A stretch of 64,000 nucleotides of DNA from NCBI GenBank assembly GCA_002256935.1, contig NCGL01000001.1:1-64000 (forward strand), read 5' to 3'. Positions 1 to 7,324 of this stretch are shown here, piece by piece. The DNA comes from Bdellovibrio sp. 28-41-41. GTDB lineage: Bacteria; Bdellovibrionota; Bdellovibrionia; Bdellovibrionales; Bdellovibrionaceae. Within the stretch, counting starts at the first letter, position 1; each line of letters opens with the position of its first letter. The position numbers and the translations under genes were made by a program. A model generated the notes under the pieces. The model saw only the letters and a list, made by a program, of their open reading frames with translations, was not told where the DNA came from and searched no databases.

Positions 1-621
1 CGTATGTTAGCCGAAGAAAGTACTTCATTTGCTGATTGGCAAGCCAACCTTAAACTCAATCTGTTAGAGAGAAAAGTATCCGCTGAAATTAACAAGAATG
101 TAGCGAGTCCCTCTGATGAAGAAATTCGTATTTACTATAATGAAAACAAGGAAAGCTTCCGTAAGAAAGAACGTGTCTTCGTTCAACAGATTGTTCTAAA
201 GGATCAGGTCCGCGCGGAATACATCAAGACGGAACTTAAAAAGCAGCCTTTTGACGTCCTTGCTAAGAAATATTCGATCGCTCCAGAGGCCGCTGCCGGC
301 GGTATAGTTGGCTGGATTGAGAAGGATACGGTTGATTTTTTTGCGCCAATATTTAAATGGCAACTCAATCAAGTCGGGGACATCATAACGTCACCATTTG
401 GCGTCCACGTCATGAAAATCACAAAAAAAGAGCCCGAGCGAGTGCCTTCGCTGGACGAAGAAAAGCCCAAAATCAAACGAAGAATTATTGAACTAAAAGA
501 AAAATCGGCCTATGTTTCTTGGATAGACAAAGAGCTACGCAGTAGTTCTGTTTTTAAAGATATCGAGTTGATATCTAGTCTAAAAATTGAAACACGAGGC
601 AGTCAAAATGAGAAACGTTAG
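1..621 (+). CDS. Parvulin-type peptidyl-prolyl isomerase, 5' part cut off
   Basis: The reading frame is open from the first base, so the gene begins left of the window; the ATG at position 4 is probably internal. The visible part has a SurA/PpiC-like helical segment followed by a parvulin domain: a FVQQIVL strand, the PFDVLAKKYS helix, the AAGGIVGWI turn and the FGVHVMKI end strand. Parvulins isomerise prolyl bonds, and SurA/PpiD-like members assist folding of exported outer-membrane proteins. The 3' end overlaps the next gene, also a parvulin, by 14 bases, so the two are probably translationally coupled. Which periplasmic foldase subtype this is cannot be decided without the N-terminus. Confidence 0.85.
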   Translation, partial: RMLAEESTSFADWQANLKLNLLERKVSAEINKNVASPSDEEIRIYYNENKESFRKKERVFVQQIVLKDQVRAEYIKTELKKQPFDVLAKKYSIAPEAAAGGIVGWIEKDTVDFFAPIFKWQLNQVGDIITSPFGVHVMKITKKEPERVPSLDEEKPKIKRRIIELKEKSAYVSWIDKELRSSSVFKDIELISSLKIETRGSQNEKR

Positions 622-1573
622 TCTCCTAATATTTTCCGCGATTTTATCTATCGCTTTTTTTGCGAAAGCTGAGCTTGTCGATCGCATCGTTGCCATTGTT
701 AATTCAGAAATTATCTTAGAATCTGATTTTCAAAATTTGAAAAACAAAATTCATGGATCTGGGATGATTGATGAATCGTTAGTCGATTCTGATCAGGATA
801 CCTTAGCTAAAGATCGCTCGGCTCAATTAAATTATTTGATCAACGAGCGCCTGTTAGATTCTGAAGTTAAACGCTTAAATCTATCTGTAACAATGGAGCG
901 CGTACAGCTGGAAATCAAAGAAATGGGAAAACGTAATAACATTTCGGCCGATGAAGTTTTAGCGGCTGTCAAAGCTCAAGGCATGAATGTTTCTGATTAC
1001 CAAGATTTTTTGAAAAATCGTATCGAGCGCCAAAACTTGTTAGAGCAAGAAATCATTTCCAAAATTCGTGTCACTGAAGAAGATGCTTTTTCTGAATATC
1101 TTCGAAAGAATCCCAATGCAAAAAGCGCAGCGTCTGAATTTAAGATCGCCCAGATTTTATTTCGCGTAAAAAAAGGAACGACGCCTGAGTCCGTCCTAGC
1201 TCGCGCACAAGAAATATACAACCGGCTTAAGCGTGGTGAAAAGTTTGAAACATTGGCAGAACAAAGCAGCGAAGATCCAGATTTCTCTGCGGGCGGACTG
1301 TTGGGGACCTTCCGTTCTGGTGAGTTCTCTAAAGACATTGAAGAAGCCATTAAGAAAATTGATGTCGGTGATGTCACCTCTGTCGTTCAAACTAAACAAG
1401 GCTTTCATATCTTTAAATTACTTGATCAGAAATCAATCAAAGATCCTAATTTTGAAAAGCAAAAGCCGGGTATTACGGCTCAGCTGGTAGAGCGCAATTT
1501 CAAGCGCCAATTGAAAATTTGGCTTCAATCAAAAAAAGACGAATCGTATTTAAAGATAAATGAAACTAAGTAG
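608..1573 (+). CDS. surA: SurA-like periplasmic chaperone / parvulin isomerase
   Basis: The protein is 321 residues from the ATG at 608, chosen because GAGG at 596-599 sits 8 bases upstream and because this start gives a clean signal peptide (MRNVSLLIFSAILSIAFFAKA). An in-frame ATG at 587 would put charged residues ahead of the signal. A SurA N-terminal chaperone segment starts with the typical LVDRIVAIVNSEIIL, followed by one parvulin domain (KIAQILFRV, SAGGLLGTF, GFHIFKLLD). E. coli SurA has two parvulin domains and is longer. It lies between another parvulin gene and pdxA, overlapping both. The surA-pdxA adjacency is also known from enterobacteria. Expected role: periplasmic escort of outer-membrane proteins. 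Confidence 0.88.
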   Translation: MRNVSLLIFSAILSIAFFAKAELVDRIVAIVNSEIILESDFQNLKNKIHGSGMIDESLVDSDQDTLAKDRSAQLNYLINERLLDSEVKRLNLSVTMERVQLEIKEMGKRNNISADEVLAAVKAQGMNVSDYQDFLKNRIERQNLLEQEIISKIRVTEEDAFSEYLRKNPNAKSAASEFKIAQILFRVKKGTTPESVLARAQEIYNRLKRGEKFETLAEQSSEDPDFSAGGLLGTFRSGEFSKDIEEAIKKIDVGDVTSVVQTKQGFHIFKLLDQKSIKDPNFEKQKPGITAQLVERNFKRQLKIWLQSKKDESYLKINETK

Positions 1574-2534
1574 AAAAAACTTATTGGTCACTACAGGCGA
1601 CGCTGATGGCGTCGGCTTCGAGGTGGCCGCAAAGTCTCTTATCCAATTGCCCGCAATTTTTTTTAAATCCAATCGAATCTTTTTGTTCGTGACTAAAAAA
1701 TATCAAGCTAGGTATTTTGAACTTTTAAAAAAGCACTTCTTTTTAAATGTTGTGACGACAACCTCACTTGATTTTGATTTGTGGGATCTAGACACTAAAT
1801 CTAGAAAGCCGGTTCTTAATTTTGTTGTTGCGACAGATTCGCCAGCCGATTGGATTTTAAATCTTGCCAAAATTTGCCTAGACAATTCTTCGACGACAGC
1901 TCTTGTGACGGGACCACTTTCTAAAACTCTGATTAAAGACGCTGGTTATTCTTTTGTTGGGCATACAGAAATTTTAGCGCATGTTTCTAAAGCAAAATCT
2001 TTGTATATGGGTTTTGTTGGAAAGTATTTTAATGTCGTATTACTTACGGGGCACGTTCCTCTGTGCCGCGTTTCTAAAGAACTTAAACGCATCGACTGGA
2101 AGGGTGTTTTTGATATCACTCACGCGTTCCGCAGGAGCCTTCCACAAAGAAAAAAACCAGTTGCTATGGTAGGCGTAAATCCACACGCTGGTGAAAAAGG
2201 AATGATCTCTGCGGGCGAGGAAGATTATCTTTCAAAGCAAATTAATCTCGATAAAAACAGATTAGGTATCAAAGGGCCACTCGTACCAGATGCTGCGTTT
2301 TTGAAGTCTAATTGGGAAAAATACAGCGTTTACCTGTGCCCTTATCACGATCAGGGTTTGATTCCATTTAAAGCTATTCACGGCCAAGACTCTGGTGTTC
2401 ACGTAACGCTAGGATTGCCGTTCGTTAGAACCAGCGTGGACCACGGGACAGCAAAAGAGATCTTCGGTAAAAACCTAGCTAATCCCAACTCTATGAAAGA
2501 GGCACTGCTACTCGCGGTGCGACTTCTACATTAG
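1560..2534 (+). CDS. pdxA: 4-hydroxythreonine-4-phosphate dehydrogenase
   Basis: The 324-residue protein matches the PdxA family in length. It oxidises 4-phosphohydroxy-L-threonine with NAD in the DXP-dependent route to pyridoxal phosphate. Visible family motifs are the N-terminal TTGDADGVGFE loop, VTGPLSK with the GHTE substrate-binding His-Thr, NPHAGEKG, and the metal-ligand stretch PYHDQGLIPFK followed by TSVDHGTA near the C-terminus. The start lies inside the last codons of surA (14-base overlap), indicating translational coupling. No independent promoter is evident. Confidence 0.93.
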   Translation: MKLSRKNLLVTTGDADGVGFEVAAKSLIQLPAIFFKSNRIFLFVTKKYQARYFELLKKHFFLNVVTTTSLDFDLWDLDTKSRKPVLNFVVATDSPADWILNLAKICLDNSSTTALVTGPLSKTLIKDAGYSFVGHTEILAHVSKAKSLYMGFVGKYFNVVLLTGHVPLCRVSKELKRIDWKGVFDITHAFRRSLPQRKKPVAMVGVNPHAGEKGMISAGEEDYLSKQINLDKNRLGIKGPLVPDAAFLKSNWEKYSVYLCPYHDQGLIPFKAIHGQDSGVHVTLGLPFVRTSVDHGTAKEIFGKNLANPNSMKEALLLAVRLLH

Positions 2535-2595
2535 TCTTTTTTGCCCCACATTTTTTGAAATAACGTTAATTTCTGGGTATTTAGCTGAAAACTCG

Positions 2596-2624
2596 TTGAA
2601 CTTAAAAATTAACAATTCTATCAT
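2596..2624 (+). promoter_or_regulatory. Sigma70-type promoter of the phosphohexomutase gene
   Basis: TTGAAC at 2596-2601 and TATCAT at 2619-2624 are separated by exactly 17 bases, 28 bases before the ATG at 2652. The -10 box differs from TATAAT at one position. The gap between pdxA and the downstream gene is AT-rich and contains nothing else recognisable. Confidence 0.55.
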
Positions 2625-2651
2625 CCTGTATTCGATTTAGGAGATATATTT

Positions 2652-4016
2652 ATGTATAAAAATGTAATTTTCAGAGAGTACGACATCCGCGGTGTATACA
2701 ATGGCGAGTTTGATAAAGACTTTGCTTACCTACTTGGAAAGGCATTTGCCTCATACTTAAGTAAAAAGGCTAATAAAAAAAATCTAACAATCACTATGGG
2801 CCACGATGCGCGTTTATCATGTGCAGAAATTAATGCTTCACTAACGAGGGGCTTTCTTGAGTCAGGTGTAAACGTAAAACAGTTGGGATTGGTAACTACA
2901 CCAGTTTGTTATTTTTCCACATTCGAAGTTCCAGGTGTTGACGGTGCCGTTCAAATCACAGGCTCGCATAACCCTCCGGAGTATAATGGTTTCAAAATCT
3001 CTTTAGGAAAAACAACGATTTTTGGCGAAGAGATTCAAAAGCTAAGACACATTATCGAAGCAAAAGATTTCATCACCGGTAAAGGCGTAGAATCTACTTA
3101 CGACATTTTTCCACAGTATTATGCGCGTTACAAAAATGAATTCGGAAATTTAAAACCGGTTAACGTAGTACTAGATTGCGGTAACGGTGCTGGTGGTTCT
3201 GTCGTTCGCGGTTTATTCAACGCCGTTGGTCTTGATCCAATCATCCTATTTGAAAAACCAGATGGAACGTTCCCTAACCATCATCCAGATCCAACGGTAG
3301 AAAAAAACCTTGTCCAATTACGTAACGAAGTCTTAAAAACAGGCGCCGTAGCAGGAATTGGTTTTGACGGTGATGCGGATCGTATCGGTGTTGTGGATCA
3401 CACTGGTCGCATGCTTTACGGTGATGAGCTCATGGTCGTAATCTCGCGCGCGATTTTGGAAGCAAACAAAGGCGCAAAAATTATCGGCGATGTAAAGTGC
3501 AGCGACAGACTCTACCACGATATCGCTAAACACGGCGGCATTCCTATTATGTGGAAAACCGGCCATAGCTTGATCAAAGAAAAAGTTAAATCTGAAAAAG
3601 CACCGTTCGGCGGCGAGATGAGTGGTCACATATTCTTCGCAGATCGTAACTACGGATACGACGATGCTCCCTACGCAGCCGTTCGCTTGGTAGAAATCTT
3701 ATCTAAGACAGGCAAAACATTGCCTCAATTGTTAGAAGGTTTGCCTCCTGCATTCAACACGCCAGAAATGCGTATCGATACAACTGAAGAGAAAAAAGTA
3801 ATGATCGTTGAAAAAATGAAAGAAGCCTTCTCTAAAGGCGGCGATTACAAAGTGAATCTTACTGACGGAATTCGCATATCATTCCCATACGGCTGGGCCC
3901 TATGCCGAGCTTCAAACACTCAACCCGTGCTAGTTCTGCGCTACGAATCCGACACACAAGAAGGTTTAGACAAAATCAGAAAGCAAGTCGAAGCCGTTGT
4001 TAATCCCTACTTATAA
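2652..4016 (+). CDS. Phosphomannomutase/phosphoglucomutase (AlgC/ManB type)
   Basis: The 454-residue alpha-D-phosphohexomutase interconverts hexose 1- and 6-phosphates for cell-envelope sugar synthesis. The catalytic phosphoserine is in TGSHNPPEYNG (Ser near residue 105). The Mg-binding loop is GFDGDADRIG, the sugar-specificity loop is GGEMSGHIFF, and the C-terminal phosphate-binding loop is RASNTQP. Glu-Met-Ser in the specificity loop fits the bifunctional PMM/PGM group rather than phosphoglucosamine mutase. The start has GGAG upstream (AGGAGATATATTT before ATG). It is transcribed alone, with a promoter upstream and a terminator hairpin about 185 bases downstream. Confidence 0.92.
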   Translation: MYKNVIFREYDIRGVYNGEFDKDFAYLLGKAFASYLSKKANKKNLTITMGHDARLSCAEINASLTRGFLESGVNVKQLGLVTTPVCYFSTFEVPGVDGAVQITGSHNPPEYNGFKISLGKTTIFGEEIQKLRHIIEAKDFITGKGVESTYDIFPQYYARYKNEFGNLKPVNVVLDCGNGAGGSVVRGLFNAVGLDPIILFEKPDGTFPNHHPDPTVEKNLVQLRNEVLKTGAVAGIGFDGDADRIGVVDHTGRMLYGDELMVVISRAILEANKGAKIIGDVKCSDRLYHDIAKHGGIPIMWKTGHSLIKEKVKSEKAPFGGEMSGHIFFADRNYGYDDAPYAAVRLVEILSKTGKTLPQLLEGLPPAFNTPEMRIDTTEEKKVMIVEKMKEAFSKGGDYKVNLTDGIRISFPYGWALCRASNTQPVLVLRYESDTQEGLDKIRKQVEAVVNPYL

Positions 4017-4024
4017 CGGTTCTT

Positions 4025-4170
4025 AAGTGCCAGGTCCTAAAAAAACCTGCGCGCATTCAAAAATATCATCTGCATACGTTAAAATGGCGAATACGTCTAA
4101 ATAGCCTGGCACTTTAAATGTTGTTGTTCTGACAGGATCTACTTTTTGGTATTTTTAGGACCTGGCACTT
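4025..4170. repeat. REP-like inverted repeat with a perfect 19-bp arm
   Basis: AAGTGCCAGGTCCTAAAAA at 4025-4043 is exactly inverted at 4152-4170 (TTTTTAGGACCTGGCACTT). A third partial copy, CCTGGCACTTT, is at 4105-4115. The element lies between the stop of the phosphohexomutase and a terminator. The spacing (about 108 bases) and GTGCCAGG core resemble intergenic REP-type elements that are mobilised by REP-associated tyrosine transposases in many bacteria. No transposase is in this window. Confidence 0.6.
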
Positions 4171-4200
4171 TTTGGAACAACTGCAACTGGAACTAAAACA

Positions 4201-4226
4201 AAAGAGGAACCCTCGGGTTCCTCTTT
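4201..4226. terminator. Bidirectional Rho-independent terminator
   Basis: A near-perfect palindrome has arms AAAGAGGAACCC (4201-4212) and GGGTTCCTCTTT (4215-4226). T-rich sequence follows on the minus strand and A/T-rich sequence on the plus strand. It sits between the convergent phosphohexomutase gene (+) and atpE (-) and can serve both. Confidence 0.75.
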
Positions 4227-4275
4227 AAAATCATTTCGATTTTACTATATTTAATTTTCCGTGAAGAAAATTAGA

Positions 4276-4608
4276 CTATAACAAACCACCGATTTTTACG
4301 AATGCTACTAGGAATCCAAGGATAACTAGAGACTCGATAAGAGCTAATGAAAGCAACATTGGAGTGAAGATTTTATCTTGAGCTGCCGGATTACGAGCGA
4401 TACCTTCAAGAGCTGCTGCTGCTGCTTTACCTTGACCTAAAGTTCCACCAAGAACCGCGATACCCATACAAAGAGCTGCGCCGATTGCAAGCATGCCTTT
4501 ATCGCTACCAGTTGTTGCTGCCGCTGCTGTAGTGTGAGTAGCTGCTTCTTGTGCAAATACAGAAGCTGAAGCCAAAACTGTTGCTAATACTGTTACTAAT
4601 TGTTTCAT
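4276..4608 (-). CDS. atpE: ATP synthase F0 subunit c with N-terminal signal-like extension
   Basis: The 110-residue protein is longer than the usual 70-90. The first ~20 residues ([20 protein letters not shown]) look like a signal peptide, followed by a short Ala/Thr-rich linker and then the two-helix c-subunit hairpin. The polar loop reads ARNPAAQ. The ion-carrying carboxylate is Glu92 in ALIESLVI. Gln59 lies exactly 33 residues before Glu92 and Ser93 follows it, a spacing matching the Gln/Glu/Ser ligand set of Na+-translocating c-rings. The Thr and Tyr that follow in Na+ rings are not present (Leu, Leu), so the ion cannot be assigned firmly. The gene is downstream of atpB, with SD GGAG before the ATG. 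Confidence 0.92.
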   Translation of the reverse strand: MKQLVTVLATVLASASVFAQEAATHTTAAAATTGSDKGMLAIGAALCMGIAVLGGTLGQGKAAAAALEGIARNPAAQDKIFTPMLLSLALIESLVILGFLVAFVKIGGLL

Positions 4609-4674
4609 GTTATCTCCTTAATTAGATAATTATTTATTTTTATTTCTTTACCAAACTCTAGTGTTTCTTCTTAC

Positions 4675-5361
4675 TTAATGATCCGATGCCTGTGCTAAAG
4701 CGATATAAACCATTGATAGTAGAGTGAACACAAACGCTTGGATAAAACATACGATAAGACCCAGGATATAAAATGGGATCGGAATCAAAATAGGATACGG
4801 AACGATATTCAAGAATACCGACAGTACCGTGTGATCACCAGTCATAACGTTGGATAGACGTAAACCTAAAGTTAACGGACGGATAAAATGTGCTACTAGC
4901 TCGATGACTAACATCAAAGGAGCTAACCACCAAATTGGACCCAAGAAATGCGCGAAATAATGAGCGCCGCCTTCTTTAGCTCCAACAAAGTTATAAGAAA
5001 GAAACGAGAACACACCAAACGCAAATGCTGTGTTGATGTTTTCAGTTGCCGGCGTCATGCCGGGAATAACACCAATTAGGTTGTTCAAGAAAATAAAGCC
5101 AAAAAGAGCTGCGAAATAAGGAACGTACTTGCTGCCGTTTTTTCCGATAATTGATATGGCTAATTTGTGGATGAATTCAACATTCACTTCGAACAAAGCA
5201 CGTAGAGAAAGTTTTCCAGCTGGAACTAGAGCCTGTTCGCCTTTGCCCAATTGTGCTTTAGCGATTAATCCCATTGTTAAGCTGGCCACGCTTGCGATTC
5301 CCAAAGTAGCTATGTGAGCATTTTCGTGTCCGACTGCGTACTGTGTCCAGTTGAATGACAT
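4675..5361 (-). CDS. atpB: ATP synthase F0 subunit a
   Basis: The 228-residue membrane protein has about five to six hydrophobic helices. The essential stator arginine is in the conserved helix reading RPLTLGLRLSNVMTGDH, followed by a long hydrophobic C-terminal helix pair ending AQASDH. Subunit a provides the two half-channels and faces the c-ring. The N-terminal HENAHIATLG stretch fits the periplasm-facing start. It overlaps the upstream atpI-like gene by one base and lies 66 bases before atpE. The remaining ATPase genes are at 26.6-32.4 kb on the other side of the origin. Confidence 0.93.
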   Translation of the reverse strand: MSFNWTQYAVGHENAHIATLGIASVASLTMGLIAKAQLGKGEQALVPAGKLSLRALFEVNVEFIHKLAISIIGKNGSKYVPYFAALFGFIFLNNLIGVIPGMTPATENINTAFAFGVFSFLSYNFVGAKEGGAHYFAHFLGPIWWLAPLMLVIELVAHFIRPLTLGLRLSNVMTGDHTVLSVFLNIVPYPILIPIPFYILGLIVCFIQAFVFTLLSMVYIALAQASDH

Positions 5362-5717
5362 TAACTTCCTCTATTCTTTTGAGTTAATTTTGCTAAAATT
5401 CCGCCCAACAACAGGGCCACCGGGTTTATTAACACGCCTAACACTAAAGCGTTCTGATCTACCCATTTTACCTGCGGTATTTGCGAGAAAATTAAAATCA
5501 AAATTCCGTATTTAATTACAACAACACTAATGGACGGGGCAACTCTTTTTTTGTAAAAAATGAAAACCCAAGCCAGAGCTAAAACCCAGAAATTAACCAA
5601 GGAAATCGCACTTCCGCAAGAAATTGAAACCCATTTAAGTGGCCAAATCAAACCTGCCAAAACGGTGAGTAAAACTTGAGCCCCAGTAATCCAAAATATA
5701 AACCGAAATGCCAACAC
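5361..5717 (-). CDS. atpI: AtpI-like ATP synthase assembly protein
   Basis: The roughly 118-residue protein is nearly all hydrophobic, with four predicted membrane helices and a basic C-terminus (AKLTQKNRGS). Size, topology and position directly before atpB fit the ATP synthase I family, which helps assemble the c-ring or supply Mg2+; sequence identity in that family is low, so the call leans on context. The start codon is GTG at 5717 or TTG at 5714. CAGGG lies just upstream of both, and its spacing fits the TTG slightly better. Its stop overlaps the atpB start (ATG/TAA sharing a base). Confidence 0.65.
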   Translation of the reverse strand: MLAFRFIFWITGAQVLLTVLAGLIWPLKWVSISCGSAISLVNFWVLALAWVFIFYKKRVAPSISVVVIKYGILILIFSQIPQVKWVDQNALVLGVLINPVALLLGGILAKLTQKNRGS

Positions 5718-5854
5718 AGCCCTGATGTACCCTAAGTTCGCTTGTTTTCCAAGTCATTTCAATGTTTTACCTAAGGCCTCTGTTGACTTCCTTTTTTATA
5801 TGTATAAACCCAGTTCATTGGCAGAAGGAGCGAAATTGGGTACGTTGCACAGAT

Positions 5855-6301
5855 ATGAAAACTCCAGTTACCATTCTCCTATTCTGCCTACAATTATCAC
5901 TTAGTTCTCTGGCTCAGTCGTTTTACTGTGTACTTAAAACAAAGGCTCAAGGTCATTTAATAGCACCTACTCTAGTCAGCAAAGGTGCTGTTATATCAAA
6001 CGGTGCTTTATCACAGTACCTCGTTCAAACCCATAGCCCGGCGACGATCCTGGGTTTAGAGGCTAATCGTCTAGATTATAAAAAAGCGTATTCTCTAGAT
6101 TTTAAGTCGGATTTACGAGGATACGTACAGTTTTTCCGGGTTAACTTCACTAAATCTACAGGTTTAGTAGTAACTACCCCTTCAGAAGGAGACCGATTTG
6201 AAAATCGATATGAATTTATTGAGGCCAAATCGAACCCATCTACAATTTCAATTAGTCACCGAAATGGTTGGACGACTGAAATCGCCTGCATGCCAAATTA
6301 A
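5855..6301 (+). CDS. Small secreted protein of unknown function
   Basis: I do not recognise this protein. The ATG at 5855 is preferred over the in-frame ATG at 5762 because it begins a clear signal peptide (MKTPVTILLFCLQLSLSSLAQ), giving 148 residues. The mature part is short and beta-rich, with two cysteines, one near the start (SFYCVL) and one at the end (IACMPN), which could form a disulfide. It lies alone on the plus strand between the atpI-like and AtpZ-like genes, splitting what may once have been one atp transcription unit. Confidence 0.6.
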   Translation: MKTPVTILLFCLQLSLSSLAQSFYCVLKTKAQGHLIAPTLVSKGAVISNGALSQYLVQTHSPATILGLEANRLDYKKAYSLDFKSDLRGYVQFFRVNFTKSTGLVVTTPSEGDRFENRYEFIEAKSNPSTISISHRNGWTTEIACMPN

Positions 6302-6312
6302 ATACTAACCAG

Positions 6313-6522
6313 CTAAATGTTTTCTGATTTTTGTTTCTCTGTTTTTTTAAGCATGTACACTAGCTGAATCATCCAACCAACCAGTGATAACAAGATCAAT
6401 CCAGCCACCCAAAGACCTTTGGTTGCCTTTATTTGCTCTAGATACTCGCCCGCAAAGACGCTAACAACGATCAAACCCACAAGCTCAAAGCCGACTCCAG
6501 CAAAGACAATATATTTATTCAT
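6313..6522 (-). CDS. AtpZ-like two-helix membrane protein
   Basis: The 69-residue protein has two membrane helices (VFAGVGFELVGLIVVSVFAG and LWVAGLILLSLVGWMIQLVYML) and a basic tail. The GxGFEL start, the glycine pattern and the position upstream of atpI-atpB-atpE resemble the AtpZ family (putative F0F1-ATPase assembly or Mg/Ca transport subunit). Its ATG overlaps the stop of the upstream TPR lipoprotein gene by four bases (ATGA), so it is translated as part of the gyrB-gyrA-lipoprotein unit. Function is inferred from family resemblance and neighbourhood. Confidence 0.55.
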   Translation of the reverse strand: MNKYIVFAGVGFELVGLIVVSVFAGEYLEQIKATKGLWVAGLILLSLVGWMIQLVYMLKKTEKQKSENI

Positions 6523-7319
6523 TTTCTATGCAATCCCTTCGCGCCTGGCTGATTTTTAATACGTTCATTGATACGTTTAATTCGAAGCTCAATGTATTCT
6601 TTGGGTGAATATTTATTTCTAAGAGTTTCTAGTATCTGAATTGCTTCTTTGTATTGAAAATTCTCCTCAAAGCAAACAGTCAGAGTCAGTGCCACATTTT
6701 CTTTTTCAGATTTTTCAGGAAATTTTTTAAGAAGCTCATTGAACACAACAATAGCCTTAACGAACGATTTTTGTGCGACATAGATATTTCCTTGAAGCAG
6801 CTGGGTATCGAATTGCAATTCATCTGAAATTTTTAAACGAATAATTTCACCAATTTCACTTAAGGCCTGATTAAATTGATTTAAATAATAGTTCGCTCGC
6901 GAAATCGCTAGTTTATAGGTCGCAATTTCATAATCTTTGTCTGACATCTGCAATAGTTTATAAAATTCGATAATAGACTGTGGATAATTCTGTAAAGAAT
7001 CGAAATAAAGGTACGCAATTTCCTTCTGAGATTTATTTCTTTCTTCAGAACTATCAGAGTAGAGCACCATGTGGCGGTAGAATCTAATGGCCGTATTGAA
7101 ATCTTTTTCTAGGTAGTGGGCCACGCGAGCGGCTTCCCTGGCTGATTTCAGAGCCCAAATAGATTCCGGCGCAACTTTGATCGCGTTGTCAAAATGTACA
7201 ATGGCCGCTTTGTATTCTTTGCTAGAGACACCACTTTCACCTCGCTGAAATTCTTTTTTTTCAGGAGGTGAGCAGCTCACTAGCGCAAAGATCAATCCAA
7301 CCAGAATAAATTTAAACAT
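6519..7319 (-). CDS. TPR-repeat lipoprotein
   Basis: The 266-residue protein has a lipoprotein signal peptide with cysteine in LVSCSPPE (Cys16). Helical hairpins with TPR character fill the rest, such as KEYKAAIVHFDNAIKVAPES near residues 34-53 and QYKEAIQILETLRNKYSPKEY near the C-terminus. TPR lipoproteins of this kind act as scaffolds at the outer or inner membrane, for example BamD-like assembly factors; no specific partner can be named. It starts 5 bases after gyrA ends and overlaps the AtpZ-like gene, so it is probably co-transcribed with gyrase. Confidence 0.75.
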   Translation of the reverse strand: MFKFILVGLIFALVSCSPPEKKEFQRGESGVSSKEYKAAIVHFDNAIKVAPESIWALKSAREAARVAHYLEKDFNTAIRFYRHMVLYSDSSEERNKSQKEIAYLYFDSLQNYPQSIIEFYKLLQMSDKDYEIATYKLAISRANYYLNQFNQALSEIGEIIRLKISDELQFDTQLLQGNIYVAQKSFVKAIVVFNELLKKFPEKSEKENVALTLTVCFEENFQYKEAIQILETLRNKYSPKEYIELRIKRINERIKNQPGAKGLHRK

Positions 7320-7324
7320 TTATA

